Shown: positions 47,658-56,549 of the stretch, one piece after another | Layout of the letters: each line of letters begins with the position of its first letter | Position numbering within the stretch: the first letter of the stretch is position 1 | Assembly (NCBI RefSeq): GCF_900078745.1 | Contig: NZ_FKII01000044.1 | Coordinates: forward strand, 113,386 to 177,385 | Length of the DNA: 64,000 nt | Reading direction: 5' to 3' | Origin: Candidatus Ichthyocystis sparus | GTDB taxonomy: Bacteria; Pseudomonadota; Gammaproteobacteria; Burkholderiales; 2013Ark19i | Notes under the pieces: generated by a model | Database searches by the model: none | The model's input: the letters and a program-made list of their open reading frames with translations, nothing else | What the model was told of the DNA's origin: nothing | Translations under genes and position numbers: made by a program

Positions 47658-50176
47658 AGACACCTGGTTCATCGTCAGAGCTTCTTCCATGGCTTTTTCT
47701 GGCTAACGACAATATTGTAGTTACCAAGGATGGTGGACTTATGGCATGCCTAAAGATTGACGCCATGTTCTCTGACAACATGACCTCAGAAAACAAGAAT
47801 TTTATTGCTGAATGCAGGCAAAGGGCCATTGATACTTTTAGGGATATAAATGTATCAACGTGGTGGAGTTTTCACAAACAGTTAGACTGTGAATATCCTG
47901 AATATAATTTCCCAGAAGTAATAAGTGCAATGATTGATGATGCCAGAAAAGACTTTTTCAACAAAAATCCCCATTACCATATTAGCAGCTACTGCTCAAT
48001 CGTGCTGTATCCTAGCATGGGAATAAATAAGTTTGTAAATCAATTTCATTTTTTCTATAAAAAGAAAAAACTGTCTCTAGCATCATCCATTGTCAAATCT
48101 ATATTCTGCTACTTCGGAGAAAATGCTGTTTTCCCATACCTTGAACAAGAAATGAATGATGAGATATCTCGCTTTGAATTATTGATTGATAAATTTACAT
48201 CTTGTCTTCATGGATTCTCAGTTCACAGATTGAACAATTCTGATCGTTCTTTGGGAGCATTTTTATACCATTCTGCCAATCCGTGTAATAAAAGACCATC
48301 ATTGGCCATACCAACAGAAAATTGGTTAATTGATAGCTTTATAACCGACAATGAAATCTCTCTTAAAGACGATCATTTAGTATTCAAGGGAAATAATGGC
48401 CTAAAGAAATACGCTTCAGCTATAACGGTGAAGTTAGCCACAGAAAACAGTTCTCATACATTTACCTCTCCTGACATTTCATTAACTGATATTTTTTCAG
48501 TTCCTGCTGAAATGGCTATATCTTTCTGTTTTCGTAATCTTTCTAATCAGCATACTTCGAGATATATCCGCAATATGAAGCGATGGTACAGCTATCGTAT
48601 GTATTCATGGAAAGCTTACCTATCTGCAGCTTTACTTCAATCTGATATCCAGGAATCGTCATCTATTAAGAGTAAAAAACAGCTTTTCGATCAGTGCAAT
48701 GAACTACAATACCAAATAGACTCATCCCAAATAATCATGGGATACAGTAACATAAGCATAATAGTGTACAGTGATACAAATCGTTCCTTATTACAAAAAA
48801 AGAAAAGCTTATTTGAATCATTAAGCCGTAGTAACTTTATCTTCATAGATGAAACAAATCATTTATTATCATCATGGATGGTCACTCAGCCTGGAATGCA
48901 TAATAGTTGCTGCAGATGGAGCATAATTTCTAGTGCAAATATAGCTGATAACTTGCCTATTATTAGCAATTCCAACAAACACAATAAACAATCACCGCAT
49001 CTACTAAAAATAACCAAAGGGGAGCCAATAAGTTTTTTATCGGGAGAATATCAGCAAAAAATAGCAGTACATCCATATGTTGATGATAATGGACATTACT
49101 TCATAATTGGGCCAACAGGATCTGGCAAATCTCTATTTGCCAACTTACAAATGAGCCAATTTAGAAAATACAGAGGTGCGAGTATATTTGTTCTAGATTA
49201 TGATCAATCTTCTAAAATTCCCATTTTGCTTCAAGATGGAATTTATATTGACCCAGAAGAGGACAAATATAAAAAACTAGCACTCAACCCATTTTCGCTA
49301 TTGAGTGACAAATCATCCTGGCCGTGGCTAAGAGATTGGATTTTTAGCCTAATGGGTGATAATGAAAATTTACTTAAAAATCAGTACGCAGATGAAATAG
49401 AAATTACAATAGAATCGATGTCCTATTTAGAAAAAAGTAACTGGAATATACACACTCTATATTGCCACATAACATCTGAATCCTTACGAGTACGGCTTCA
49501 TCAGTGGATAAATAAAGAATTTTACGGTAAATGGTTAGGCACAGGACCAGACATTTTTGATATGTCTTTAGATAAAAAACAGCTTATAGGACTTGAAATG
49601 AAGACGCTTATAAAGGCATCTTTCAATTCAGCTCCACTAATAGAGTACATACTCTATCGCATAGAAAATCACCTTTCAAAAAAACAGCACCAGTACACTA
49701 TTACACCATCTGTAGTCCATATAGCGGAGTGCTGGAATTTTTTGTCTAATCCATTACTTATGAACAGGGTAGCAACATGGTTAAAAACCTTCAGAAAATA
49801 CTTATGCTCTGTATGGATGGACACGCAGTCAATAGAAGATTTATTTTCGTCAGACATTTTTCCAAGCATTAGAGACAACATTGCTTCTCGTGTATTTTTA
49901 CCTAATCACAAAGCCAAATCTGAGTCTGTAAAAAATTTATACATGCACGAGTTTGGACTTAATGAGGAAGAAATTAATTATTTAAGTTATTCACAACCTA
50001 AAAAAGAACTTCTTATAGTACAGGGAGATACGTCTTTTCGTGCATCTTTAGTTATAGATAACAAACTAACACTTCTCTTGTCTTCTGACCTAAAACAAAG
50101 ACAGCGCCTTGAGCATTGTATACGTACTGATTGTCACAAATGGAAGGATTTATACCTATGCAATCAAGATATGTAG
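47651..50176 (+). CDS. VirB4/TrbE-like T4SS ATPase
   Basis: An 841-residue VirB4/TrbE ATPase, the largest energy subunit of type IV secretion. The CagE/TrbE N-terminal domain (about 1-400) is followed by the ATPase domain with Walker A GPTGSGKS (near 487), and the C-terminal WLKTFRKY and WMDTQSIEDL segments characteristic of VirB4. The Walker B position near 691 reads HIAECW instead of hhhDEhW: the metal-binding Asp is Ala, while the catalytic Glu stays. Activity may be reduced. It overlaps virB3 and virB5, so coupled expression is likely. Confidence 0.9.
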   Translation: MLETPGSSSELLPWLFLANDNIVVTKDGGLMACLKIDAMFSDNMTSENKNFIAECRQRAIDTFRDINVSTWWSFHKQLDCEYPEYNFPEVISAMIDDARKDFFNKNPHYHISSYCSIVLYPSMGINKFVNQFHFFYKKKKLSLASSIVKSIFCYFGENAVFPYLEQEMNDEISRFELLIDKFTSCLHGFSVHRLNNSDRSLGAFLYHSANPCNKRPSLAIPTENWLIDSFITDNEISLKDDHLVFKGNNGLKKYASAITVKLATENSSHTFTSPDISLTDIFSVPAEMAISFCFRNLSNQHTSRYIRNMKRWYSYRMYSWKAYLSAALLQSDIQESSSIKSKKQLFDQCNELQYQIDSSQIIMGYSNISIIVYSDTNRSLLQKKKSLFESLSRSNFIFIDETNHLLSSWMVTQPGMHNSCCRWSIISSANIADNLPIISNSNKHNKQSPHLLKITKGEPISFLSGEYQQKIAVHPYVDDNGHYFIIGPTGSGKSLFANLQMSQFRKYRGASIFVLDYDQSSKIPILLQDGIYIDPEEDKYKKLALNPFSLLSDKSSWPWLRDWIFSLMGDNENLLKNQYADEIEITIESMSYLEKSNWNIHTLYCHITSESLRVRLHQWINKEFYGKWLGTGPDIFDMSLDKKQLIGLEMKTLIKASFNSAPLIEYILYRIENHLSKKQHQYTITPSVVHIAECWNFLSNPLLMNRVATWLKTFRKYLCSVWMDTQSIEDLFSSDIFPSIRDNIASRVFLPNHKAKSESVKNLYMHEFGLNEEEINYLSYSQPKKELLIVQGDTSFRASLVIDNKLTLLLSSDLKQRQRLEHCIRTDCHKWKDLYLCNQDM

Positions 50177-50961
50177 CAACGATCATATTATTTATATCAG
50201 TACATCACACAGCTATTAGTATGCCTGGCGTAGAAGCTACAGAATATACTCAAATACTAAATCATGAAGCACTTTTGAGGGAAATTCATCAAATCTCTTC
50301 CTTAGTTGCGGAACAACAAAGAATAAAAAAGGTCATGCTTGACCAATATCGTCTTGCTCAATCTCAGGCAAAAAAGTTATCACCTGAACACATTGAACGC
50401 CTTATAAAACAATCGCTATCAATAGACAAATTTATAAAGGAATTACATACTTTTGAGGATTACTCTAATCGTTATACAGAAATGATATCTAGAAGATCCA
50501 GGGAAATTTCTGCACTTCACATAGATCCCAAAAAGTACATAGAGGAAGAGATAAACCTAGCCAATGAGCTTGGAGGAATATATAAAAAAACAATGGAAAA
50601 CGATATTGACACCATGCGATCTTTAGAAGAAAAATCATCATCACTTTCTGATGATATAATATCCATAGAGAATATTAGTGGACCAACTGAGGGCTTGCAA
50701 AGCCTTAGTTTACAGCTGAATAACCTTAATCATCATATTAAAAATTTAGAAAAAATTATTCTTTATCAAAATATTGACAAATCAACAACTCTAAGAAGAA
50801 AAAATCAGCAAAATATGTATTCGAATCTAGTTATAAAAAATTATTTAGATGTACAAAACAGGCGCAAATATAGGGATCATAATTTAAAAAAGCAAGAAAT
50901 AGTTGCCTCATGGAACTACTCATCAAACTCTGATACTTTAGAGGAAAATGATTCACTATGA
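50158..50961 (+). CDS. VirB5/TrbJ-like periplasmic protein
   Basis: A 267-residue protein with an N-terminal signal-like hydrophobic stretch (about 6-22) and long predicted helical coiled-coil segments, matching the helical VirB5/TrbJ minor pilus proteins in size and arrangement. Sequence motifs are weak, so the call rests mainly on gene order before virB6. ATG at 50158 has AAGGA about 10 bases upstream and lies inside the end of virB4. Its stop overlaps the next gene by 4 bases. Confidence 0.65.
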   Translation: MQSRYVATIILFISVHHTAISMPGVEATEYTQILNHEALLREIHQISSLVAEQQRIKKVMLDQYRLAQSQAKKLSPEHIERLIKQSLSIDKFIKELHTFEDYSNRYTEMISRRSREISALHIDPKKYIEEEINLANELGGIYKKTMENDIDTMRSLEEKSSSLSDDIISIENISGPTEGLQSLSLQLNNLNHHIKNLEKIILYQNIDKSTTLRRKNQQNMYSNLVIKNYLDVQNRRKYRDHNLKKQEIVASWNYSSNSDTLEENDSL

Positions 50962-51908
50962 ACGCTCAGATTATACAGGATATATGTACAACAGCCCTAA
51001 ATTCTAGCCAACAACTAAGAGGTGTTTTTTTAAGTGAGGGTAAGGATTTAACCTGGGTTCTGTTTAGTATTTCCATTGGTTATCAGTTATGGGCAATGCT
51101 TATAAATGATGGTCAACAGTTGCTGGTAAATATATTCAAAAATATTTTGATTGCCAGCATAATATTATTTTTATTGACTCACTGGAATTCGGTTGTAGCT
51201 CATTTCTTTTTCAAAAGTGTTAATTCATTAGCACAAAAAATCAGTCCGGAAGAAAAGGACTCTACTTTGACTATTTTTTTCGAATTACTTAGTCACATAA
51301 GTAACAATTCATACTTCAGTGGAATTTCTCTATCTCCCCAAAAAATAGTGGCAGCAACCATTGGTAATTTTGCTGCTGTTATACTAAAAATAGCTGCTGA
51401 GATAGCTATAATCATAACCATGGGAGCATATATAATAGTTTTGTACATGGGAGGGGTATTATTATCGATAAGTATAATGATAGGTCCGATACTATGTCCA
51501 TGGTTGCTACTTGGACCTTGTCAATTTTTATTTCATGGTTGGTTGAGGTTTACAATTAGTGCTGCTCTTTATCAAATTGTAGGATCAGCAATGTCGTATA
51601 TATGTCGTTCTAGCATCAAGCAGTTGCACCAACTTCAACAAAGTTTCATTCCTGATTACATATCACCCGACCAAACGATACTAGTATTAGTAATGATAGT
51701 ATGTTTTGTATTTTTGACATTATTCTGGAATATACCTGGTATATGCCAAGGAATTATAAGTGGTGGGGTGCATTTATCAACTACTCATATAAGACAATCC
51801 CTTGATCTACGCAAAATCTTCAGTTCTTCTTACACTAATAAGAATGAAAATTATGGGAATAACCAGAAATATCCATCAATTATGAAGTCATTAAGAAGAA
51901 AAAGTTAG
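50958..51908 (+). CDS. VirB6/TrbL-like polytopic inner-membrane protein
   Basis: A 316-residue protein with about six membrane helices, the VirB6/TrbL topology; a central segment (IIITMGAYIIVLYMGG through ILCPWLLLGPCQFLFHGWLRF) resembles the conserved TrbL core. ATGA overlap with virB5. It is the last gene of the block; the VirB8, VirB9 and VirB10 genes that complete a trb operon do not follow. Confidence 0.75.
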   Translation: MNAQIIQDICTTALNSSQQLRGVFLSEGKDLTWVLFSISIGYQLWAMLINDGQQLLVNIFKNILIASIILFLLTHWNSVVAHFFFKSVNSLAQKISPEEKDSTLTIFFELLSHISNNSYFSGISLSPQKIVAATIGNFAAVILKIAAEIAIIITMGAYIIVLYMGGVLLSISIMIGPILCPWLLLGPCQFLFHGWLRFTISAALYQIVGSAMSYICRSSIKQLHQLQQSFIPDYISPDQTILVLVMIVCFVFLTLFWNIPGICQGIISGGVHLSTTHIRQSLDLRKIFSSSYTNKNENYGNNQKYPSIMKSLRRKS

Positions 51909-52586
51909 TATTTTCAAGACTAAGTAAAATATATTTTTCTAAAAGTTTAGCGTGTGCAAATAATGTGCACAGTTTCTGCCAAACTTCAGCAGTAACAGCA
52001 GAGTAGGTGACATTCAGGCGTAAAACCCAACCGCTATCAAAGTTTGACTGTCTCGTTTAACAGACTGGTTGTCTAGCTTGAGAACGGCTTTGCCCCTCAT
52101 AATGTTGGAGGTAACACATATTTGCCAATTATGCAACAACCAACTTTCCCGTGTTTTCCGCATCTGCCTCTAGCTACTACCACGATGAATGTCACAATTA
52201 GGATTGACATGCCCCCTAACAATATGCGCATGTTATACACTATTTAGTCTCAATGGCGCACCTGTAGGAACAAAACAAATCCATATTCCTGCATAATGTA
52301 ACCGATAGTGAGTAACGAATACTAGAACCAGATGTAGTCATGCGACCGCATACTTACACATATCATGTTCTCATTATTTTCTAAGACAATCAATTAATTA
52401 AATTGTACGTTAGAAATCTTAGGTTCGGCCGGTATTTATAACAAAAATTACTAGCATAATTACGGCATTTGTAAAGACATAGAACCCTATACAACTGCTA
52501 GAGCAAAAAAGATGCTAACAAAGAGCTTTTATATGCGATAATTCCTTATGTAGCAACAACAGGACCATCGTAGAAAGAGCGGCTTT
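51909..52586. other. 678-base stretch without a convincing gene
   Basis: No frame here is long enough or well enough supported to call. On the minus strand 52231-52097 could encode a 44-residue peptide with one hydrophobic helix and a Gly/Lys/Cys-rich tail, but it has no Shine-Dalgarno, so I do not call it. The DNA is mixed in composition and has many stops in all frames, as a decayed gene or long regulatory region would. A candidate glnA promoter sits near its right end. Confidence 0.5.
52515..52542 (+). promoter_or_regulatory. Candidate glnA promoter
   Basis: CTAACA (52515-52520), a 16-base spacer and the extended -10 TGCGATAAT (GATAAT at 52537-52542) lie 44 bases before the glnA start. 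No sigma54 site (TGGCAC-N5-TTGC) was found upstream, unlike the nitrogen-controlled glnA of enterobacteria. Confidence 0.35.
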
Positions 52587-54002
52587 ATGGCAAGTAGTAA
52601 CAGCAAATACTCCGATATTATATCTCGCATAAAAAACGATGATATCAAATTCCTAGATTATAGATTCTCTGATATTTTTGGTCGTCATTGCCACCTAACA
52701 TTGCCGGCGCAAAATGCTTCGGAGCAACTTCTCTTTGAGGGGCAAACCATTGATGGTTCGTCTTTCCCTGCGTGGAAAAATGTTCAGGTGTCTGATGTAA
52801 TTCTTGCTCCTGACATAGACACGGCGGTAATTGACCCTTTCTTTCAGGAAAAAACTCTTTCCTTTTTCTGCAATGTAGTTGATCCTGTGGATGGCAAAGG
52901 ATATGACAGGGACCCTAGGACCATTGCTCAACGCGCTGAGAATTATTTAAAAACATCTGGCATAGGTGACAGTGCTTTTTTTGGCCCAGAGTTAGAGTTT
53001 TTTGTATTTGATAAAGTTTCGTGGGGATGCGGTTCCTCAAACAGTTTCTACAATATTGAGTCCTGTGAGGCTTGTGGCTCATCGATAAACAACAGTATTT
53101 CTGGGCATTACCCAAGAACTAAGGAGGGGTACATGACACTACCTCCCACAGACAACCTTCATGATCTACGGTCTTGGATTTGTGTACTTCTTGAAAGGGT
53201 TGGCTTACAGGTTGAGATACATCATCATGAAGTTGCTGCCTTTGGTCAATGCGAGATTGGAACCAGGTTCTCAACGCTGGTACAAAAATCTGATTGGGTG
53301 CAATTAGTAAAGTATGTGGTAAAGAATGCTGCTGCCAGATTTAATAAGACTGCTACTTTTATGCCTAAACCTATACTAAACGACAATGGCTCTGGTATGC
53401 ACTGCCATCAATCAATCTGGAAATCCGGAAAAAACCTATTTGCTGGAAGTGAGCGCATAGGTCTTTCACAGACTGCATTGTTCTACATTGGGGGAATATT
53501 GAAACATGCTCGTGCCATAAGTGCTTTCACAAACCCTACAATTAACTCTTATCGCAGGCTTATTCCTGGGTATGAAGCTCCGGTAAGACTTGCATATTCT
53601 GCTAAAAATAGATCTGCGGCTGTTAGGATACCTTATTCATCGTCTGATTCTTCTAGGCGTGTAGAGGTTCGTTTTCCTGATGCATCATCCAACCCTTATT
53701 TAGCCCAAGCAGCCATGTTAATAGCTGGTATGGACGGTATAGCAAATCAAACTAGTCCCGGCGATCAAATTGACAGAAATCTATATGATTTGAGCAAAGA
53801 AGATGCTCTATCCATCCCCAAACTCCCCTCATCTCTAGATGAATCTCTTAGAGAATTAGATGTAGATCGTGAATTTTTGGTAAGAACAGGGGTGATGAGT
53901 CACGATTTTATCGACTCATATATAACTGCTAAAATGGAGGAATTAAGTAGATCTAGGGCCTACATACATCCCGTGGAATTTGCGATGTACTATAGTTGCT
54001 AG
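52587..54002 (+). CDS. glnA: GlnA, glutamine synthetase type I
   Basis: GlnA makes glutamine from glutamate, ammonia and ATP as a dodecamer. FSDIFGRHCHLTLP, FFGPELEFFVFD, the GSGMHCHQSIWK ATP region, NRSAAVRIPY, and the RVEVRFPDASSNPY metal segment are present. The tyrosine of NLYDLSKED aligns with the adenylylation site, so GlnE-type control is possible. 471 residues is normal. No glnK, ntrB or ntrC is nearby. Its stop overlaps the convergent dehydratase gene by 4 bases. Confidence 0.96.
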   Translation: MASSNSKYSDIISRIKNDDIKFLDYRFSDIFGRHCHLTLPAQNASEQLLFEGQTIDGSSFPAWKNVQVSDVILAPDIDTAVIDPFFQEKTLSFFCNVVDPVDGKGYDRDPRTIAQRAENYLKTSGIGDSAFFGPELEFFVFDKVSWGCGSSNSFYNIESCEACGSSINNSISGHYPRTKEGYMTLPPTDNLHDLRSWICVLLERVGLQVEIHHHEVAAFGQCEIGTRFSTLVQKSDWVQLVKYVVKNAAARFNKTATFMPKPILNDNGSGMHCHQSIWKSGKNLFAGSERIGLSQTALFYIGGILKHARAISAFTNPTINSYRRLIPGYEAPVRLAYSAKNRSAAVRIPYSSSDSSRRVEVRFPDASSNPYLAQAAMLIAGMDGIANQTSPGDQIDRNLYDLSKEDALSIPKLPSSLDESLRELDVDREFLVRTGVMSHDFIDSYITAKMEELSRSRAYIHPVEFAMYYSC

Positions 54003-54979
54003 CAGTTATAGACGTTAAAAATAGAAGTTAGATCTGCATTTGCACCGCATGCAAGTGTTACTACGTTGTCTGTCTTGTTGCTGGTACTAGTTTTGCTCCA
54101 CTGGCCCAAAGCGGCCAATGAGGCTGCTCCTGCAGGTTCCAGTACCACCCTACAGTGCCTATAAAACTCTTTTATGGCATCAATTACTTCTTCTTTACGT
54201 ACAACCACAACATCATCTAATAATTCTCTACAAATACGAAAAGTCTCTTTACCTACGTACTCTGTAGATATTGCAGATGCAAATGTACTTAGTGGTTTAT
54301 GGGATACAATTTTTCCTTCCTGTAGAGAACGTCTCATTGAATCACAGCCATGGTATTGCACTCCAATGACTTTTGTTTTAGGCATTACTTTTTTTATGTA
54401 GAGTGCTACGGACGAAGCCAAAGCACCACCTCCTATAGGCACAAAAATAGCCTTTATCTGCTGGTAGTAAAGTTGCTCCACAATCTCCCTAGCCATAGTG
54501 CCATGGCCTACTATAATATCTGGATCATCATATGGATGTACCAGAGTGGCCTTGATTTTTAAGGCTATTTCTTCGGCCGCCGCACAAGATTCACTACAAC
54601 TATCCCCAGATAATATTACCTCCCCACCCATTGAAGAAACCTTATTAACTTTAATATCAGACGTACAGGTGGGCATAACAACTGTCACTTTATAGCCCAA
54701 GCTTCGCGCACAATGCACAACACTGATAGCATGATTACCAGTGGAAGGAACTACCAAGGCTAAGTTGGTAATTTTTTGTTGGTTACACAACTGAGAAAGT
54801 TTATAAGCTACACCCCGGATCTTAAAGGAATAAACTGTTGGCTGCAGATCATCTCTCTTGGAAAATACATGAAAACCAAGACGATCGCTAGTTGTACAAA
54901 GCAAGTCGAGAGGAGTTCTACGTACAAACCGAGATACGTCTGCCTCCAAAATGAGCTTGAAATATTCATTAAATTCCAT
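53999..54979 (-). CDS. Threonine dehydratase-like PLP enzyme without regulatory domain
   Basis: A fold-type II PLP enzyme of the serine/threonine dehydratase family. The cofactor lysine lies in SFKIRGVAY, the substrate-binding loop in PSTGNHA, the phosphate-binding glycines in GGGALAS (usually GGGGL), and LEPAGAASLA near the end. It is 326 residues, like catabolic TdcB or serine racemases, and lacks the C-terminal ACT-like regulatory half of biosynthetic IlvA (about 510). Best guess is threonine deamination to 2-oxobutyrate. The first usable ATG is uncertain (54979, 55003 or 55024); I chose 54979 by family N terminus. Confidence 0.8.
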   Translation of the reverse strand: MEFNEYFKLILEADVSRFVRRTPLDLLCTTSDRLGFHVFSKRDDLQPTVYSFKIRGVAYKLSQLCNQQKITNLALVVPSTGNHAISVVHCARSLGYKVTVVMPTCTSDIKVNKVSSMGGEVILSGDSCSESCAAAEEIALKIKATLVHPYDDPDIIVGHGTMAREIVEQLYYQQIKAIFVPIGGGALASSVALYIKKVMPKTKVIGVQYHGCDSMRRSLQEGKIVSHKPLSTFASAISTEYVGKETFRICRELLDDVVVVRKEEVIDAIKEFYRHCRVVLEPAGAASLAALGQWSKTSTSNKTDNVVTLACGANADLTSIFNVYNC

Positions 54980-55031
54980 AATTTTGGGGCATCCACCAAA
55001 CATTAACACTGGATAAAATAGCATGTGTTTG

Positions 55032-55040
55032 TGCTACAAT
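55032..55040 (+). promoter_or_regulatory. Candidate extended -10 promoter of tRNA-Ser
   Basis: TGCTACAAT (TG-N-TACAAT) ends 12 bases before the tRNA 5' end and has no clear -35. The identical element precedes rpiA. Confidence 0.4.
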
Positions 55041-55052
55041 CCACCGCTAGGA

Positions 55053-55145
55053 GGAGATGTGCCCGAGCGGCCGAAGGGGCTACACTGGAAATGTAGTAAA
55101 TGGCTTTAAACCGTTTCGTGGGTTCGAATCCCACCGTCTCCGCCA
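55053..55145 (+). tRNA. tRNA-Ser (GGA)
   Basis: A class II tRNA of 93 bases with a 7-bp acceptor stem (GGAGATG with CGTCTCC), anticodon loop CTGGAAA giving anticodon GGA, a long variable arm, T loop TTCGAAT and an encoded CCA. It reads UCC and UCU codons. Confidence 0.97.
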
Positions 55146-55192
55146 AAAAACAAAAGACTTTCTCAGTGCATGTATGTTAGGATTAAGGGGTC

Positions 55193-55269
<77 letters not shown>

Positions 55270-56118
55270 TCAGTATTTGTAGAATCCCCTGCCAGATTTT
55301 TTCCCCAGGAGCCCAGCGTCTACCATTTCTCTAAGGAGTGGGCAGGGCCTGTACTTGGAGTCACTAAACTGCCGGTAGAGCTGCTCGCATACCTTCAGAC
55401 ATATGTCAAGCCCTATCATATCTGCCAATGCAAGTGGACCTACCGGGTGATTGCAGCCAAGCTTCATGGCAGAATCAATATCCTCAACACTAGCCACTCC
55501 CTCTGAGTAGACAAAAAACGCCTCATTCAGCATTGCTAAAAGTATGCGATTAACTGCAAATCCTGGTCTATTGGCAACGCGTATTGGTAACTTGCCCAAT
55601 TTACGTACAAAAGAAAGCGCCTTTTCAAAAGAGCTGTCGCTAGTTTGCAGTGCACAAATGATCTCAACTAGCTTCATAATTGGAACAGGATTAAAGAAAT
55701 GCATTCCAACTACATTCCCAGGCTCTGATGAAAAACTAGCAAGTAGAGACAAAGATATAGAAGAAGTATTGGAGGCTAACAAAACACCGGGATAACTTCT
55801 ACTAATTCTACTAATAAGATCAGCCTTCATAGAAACATCTTCCGGTATAGCCTCAATACCGAATGATAGTGAAGAAATACTGTCAGTAGAACTAAGCCAA
55901 GCAATACGAGACAGAGTACTTTCCTTATCGGTAGGAGAAATACTGTTCTTTTCAACAAGACGATTTAGACTATCTGCAACAGAGGCCTTTGATTTATCTA
56001 GAGAAGAAACATCAGGATCAATAACGGCCACAGAAAATCCTGCAGCAGCAGACACTTGGGCGATACCGCTTCCCATAATCCCCGAACCAAAGACGGCAAC
56101 ATCTACCTTATCAACCAC
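55270..56118 (-). CDS. 3-hydroxybutyryl-CoA dehydrogenase
   Basis: An NAD(P)-dependent 3-hydroxyacyl-CoA dehydrogenase of the short (HBD/PaaH) type. The Rossmann motif GSGIMG, SNTSS, the catalytic histidine in HFFNPVPIMKLVE, RPGFAVNR and the C-terminal GPLALADMIGLD and GKKSGRGFY are present. Starting with GTG at 56118 gives 282 residues, the usual size, with an 8-base overlap with the rhodanese gene. It probably acts with the fad genes upstream. Confidence 0.92.
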   Translation of the reverse strand: MVDKVDVAVFGSGIMGSGIAQVSAAAGFSVAVIDPDVSSLDKSKASVADSLNRLVEKNSISPTDKESTLSRIAWLSSTDSISSLSFGIEAIPEDVSMKADLISRISRSYPGVLLASNTSSISLSLLASFSSEPGNVVGMHFFNPVPIMKLVEIICALQTSDSSFEKALSFVRKLGKLPIRVANRPGFAVNRILLAMLNEAFFVYSEGVASVEDIDSAMKLGCNHPVGPLALADMIGLDICLKVCEQLYRQFSDSKYRPCPLLREMVDAGLLGKKSGRGFYKY

Positions 56119-56530
56119 GAGACACCCAACTTTCAAGCCACTTAGGGGCTGACACTGAAATCGCGTTATAGCCACCGTTCAAATTGTACACGTTAGAGTA
56201 TCCATTTAGCATAGCAGCCTTTGCAGCACACGAAGACCTCGAACCAGAGCGGCACATAAATATCATATTCTCCGACTTAGAAGTAACCAGTTCAGACAGC
56301 TCACTAAGAAAATTTGGGTTCTCTACTCCATTAACTGACCAAACTACGTGAATACTACCTTCAGGTGTACCAGTAATAAGCAACTCACTATCCGTCCTAA
56401 CATCCACCAGTACAAACTTACGCTCATTTTGGCCATGCATTATCCAGTACGACTCCTCGGGCCCAAAAAATGGAAGACCAGCATCAGATTCATGCTTATC
56501 ACGAAGTTCATCCAAGGTAGTCCAATCCAT
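56111..56530 (-). CDS. Rhodanese-like domain protein
   Basis: A 139-residue single-domain rhodanese. LVDVRTDSE is the CH2-like motif, and the active cysteine lies in MCRSGSRS, a form typical of thiosulfate sulfurtransferases. The ATG at 56530 (GGAG 9 bases upstream) gives the compact domain; the frame is open further upstream into fadL. The link to the fatty-acid genes is positional only. Confidence 0.88.
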   Translation of the reverse strand: MDWTTLDELRDKHESDAGLPFFGPEESYWIMHGQNERKFVLVDVRTDSELLITGTPEGSIHVVWSVNGVENPNFLSELSELVTSKSENMIFMCRSGSRSSCAAKAAMLNGYSNVYNLNGGYNAISVSAPKWLESWVSRG

Positions 56531-56549
56531 TTTTACTACTCCGAAATCA

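Noticed and set aside
52097..52231. 44-codon minus-strand small membrane protein
   Set aside because: It has one hydrophobic stretch but no ribosome-binding site and no recognisable family.
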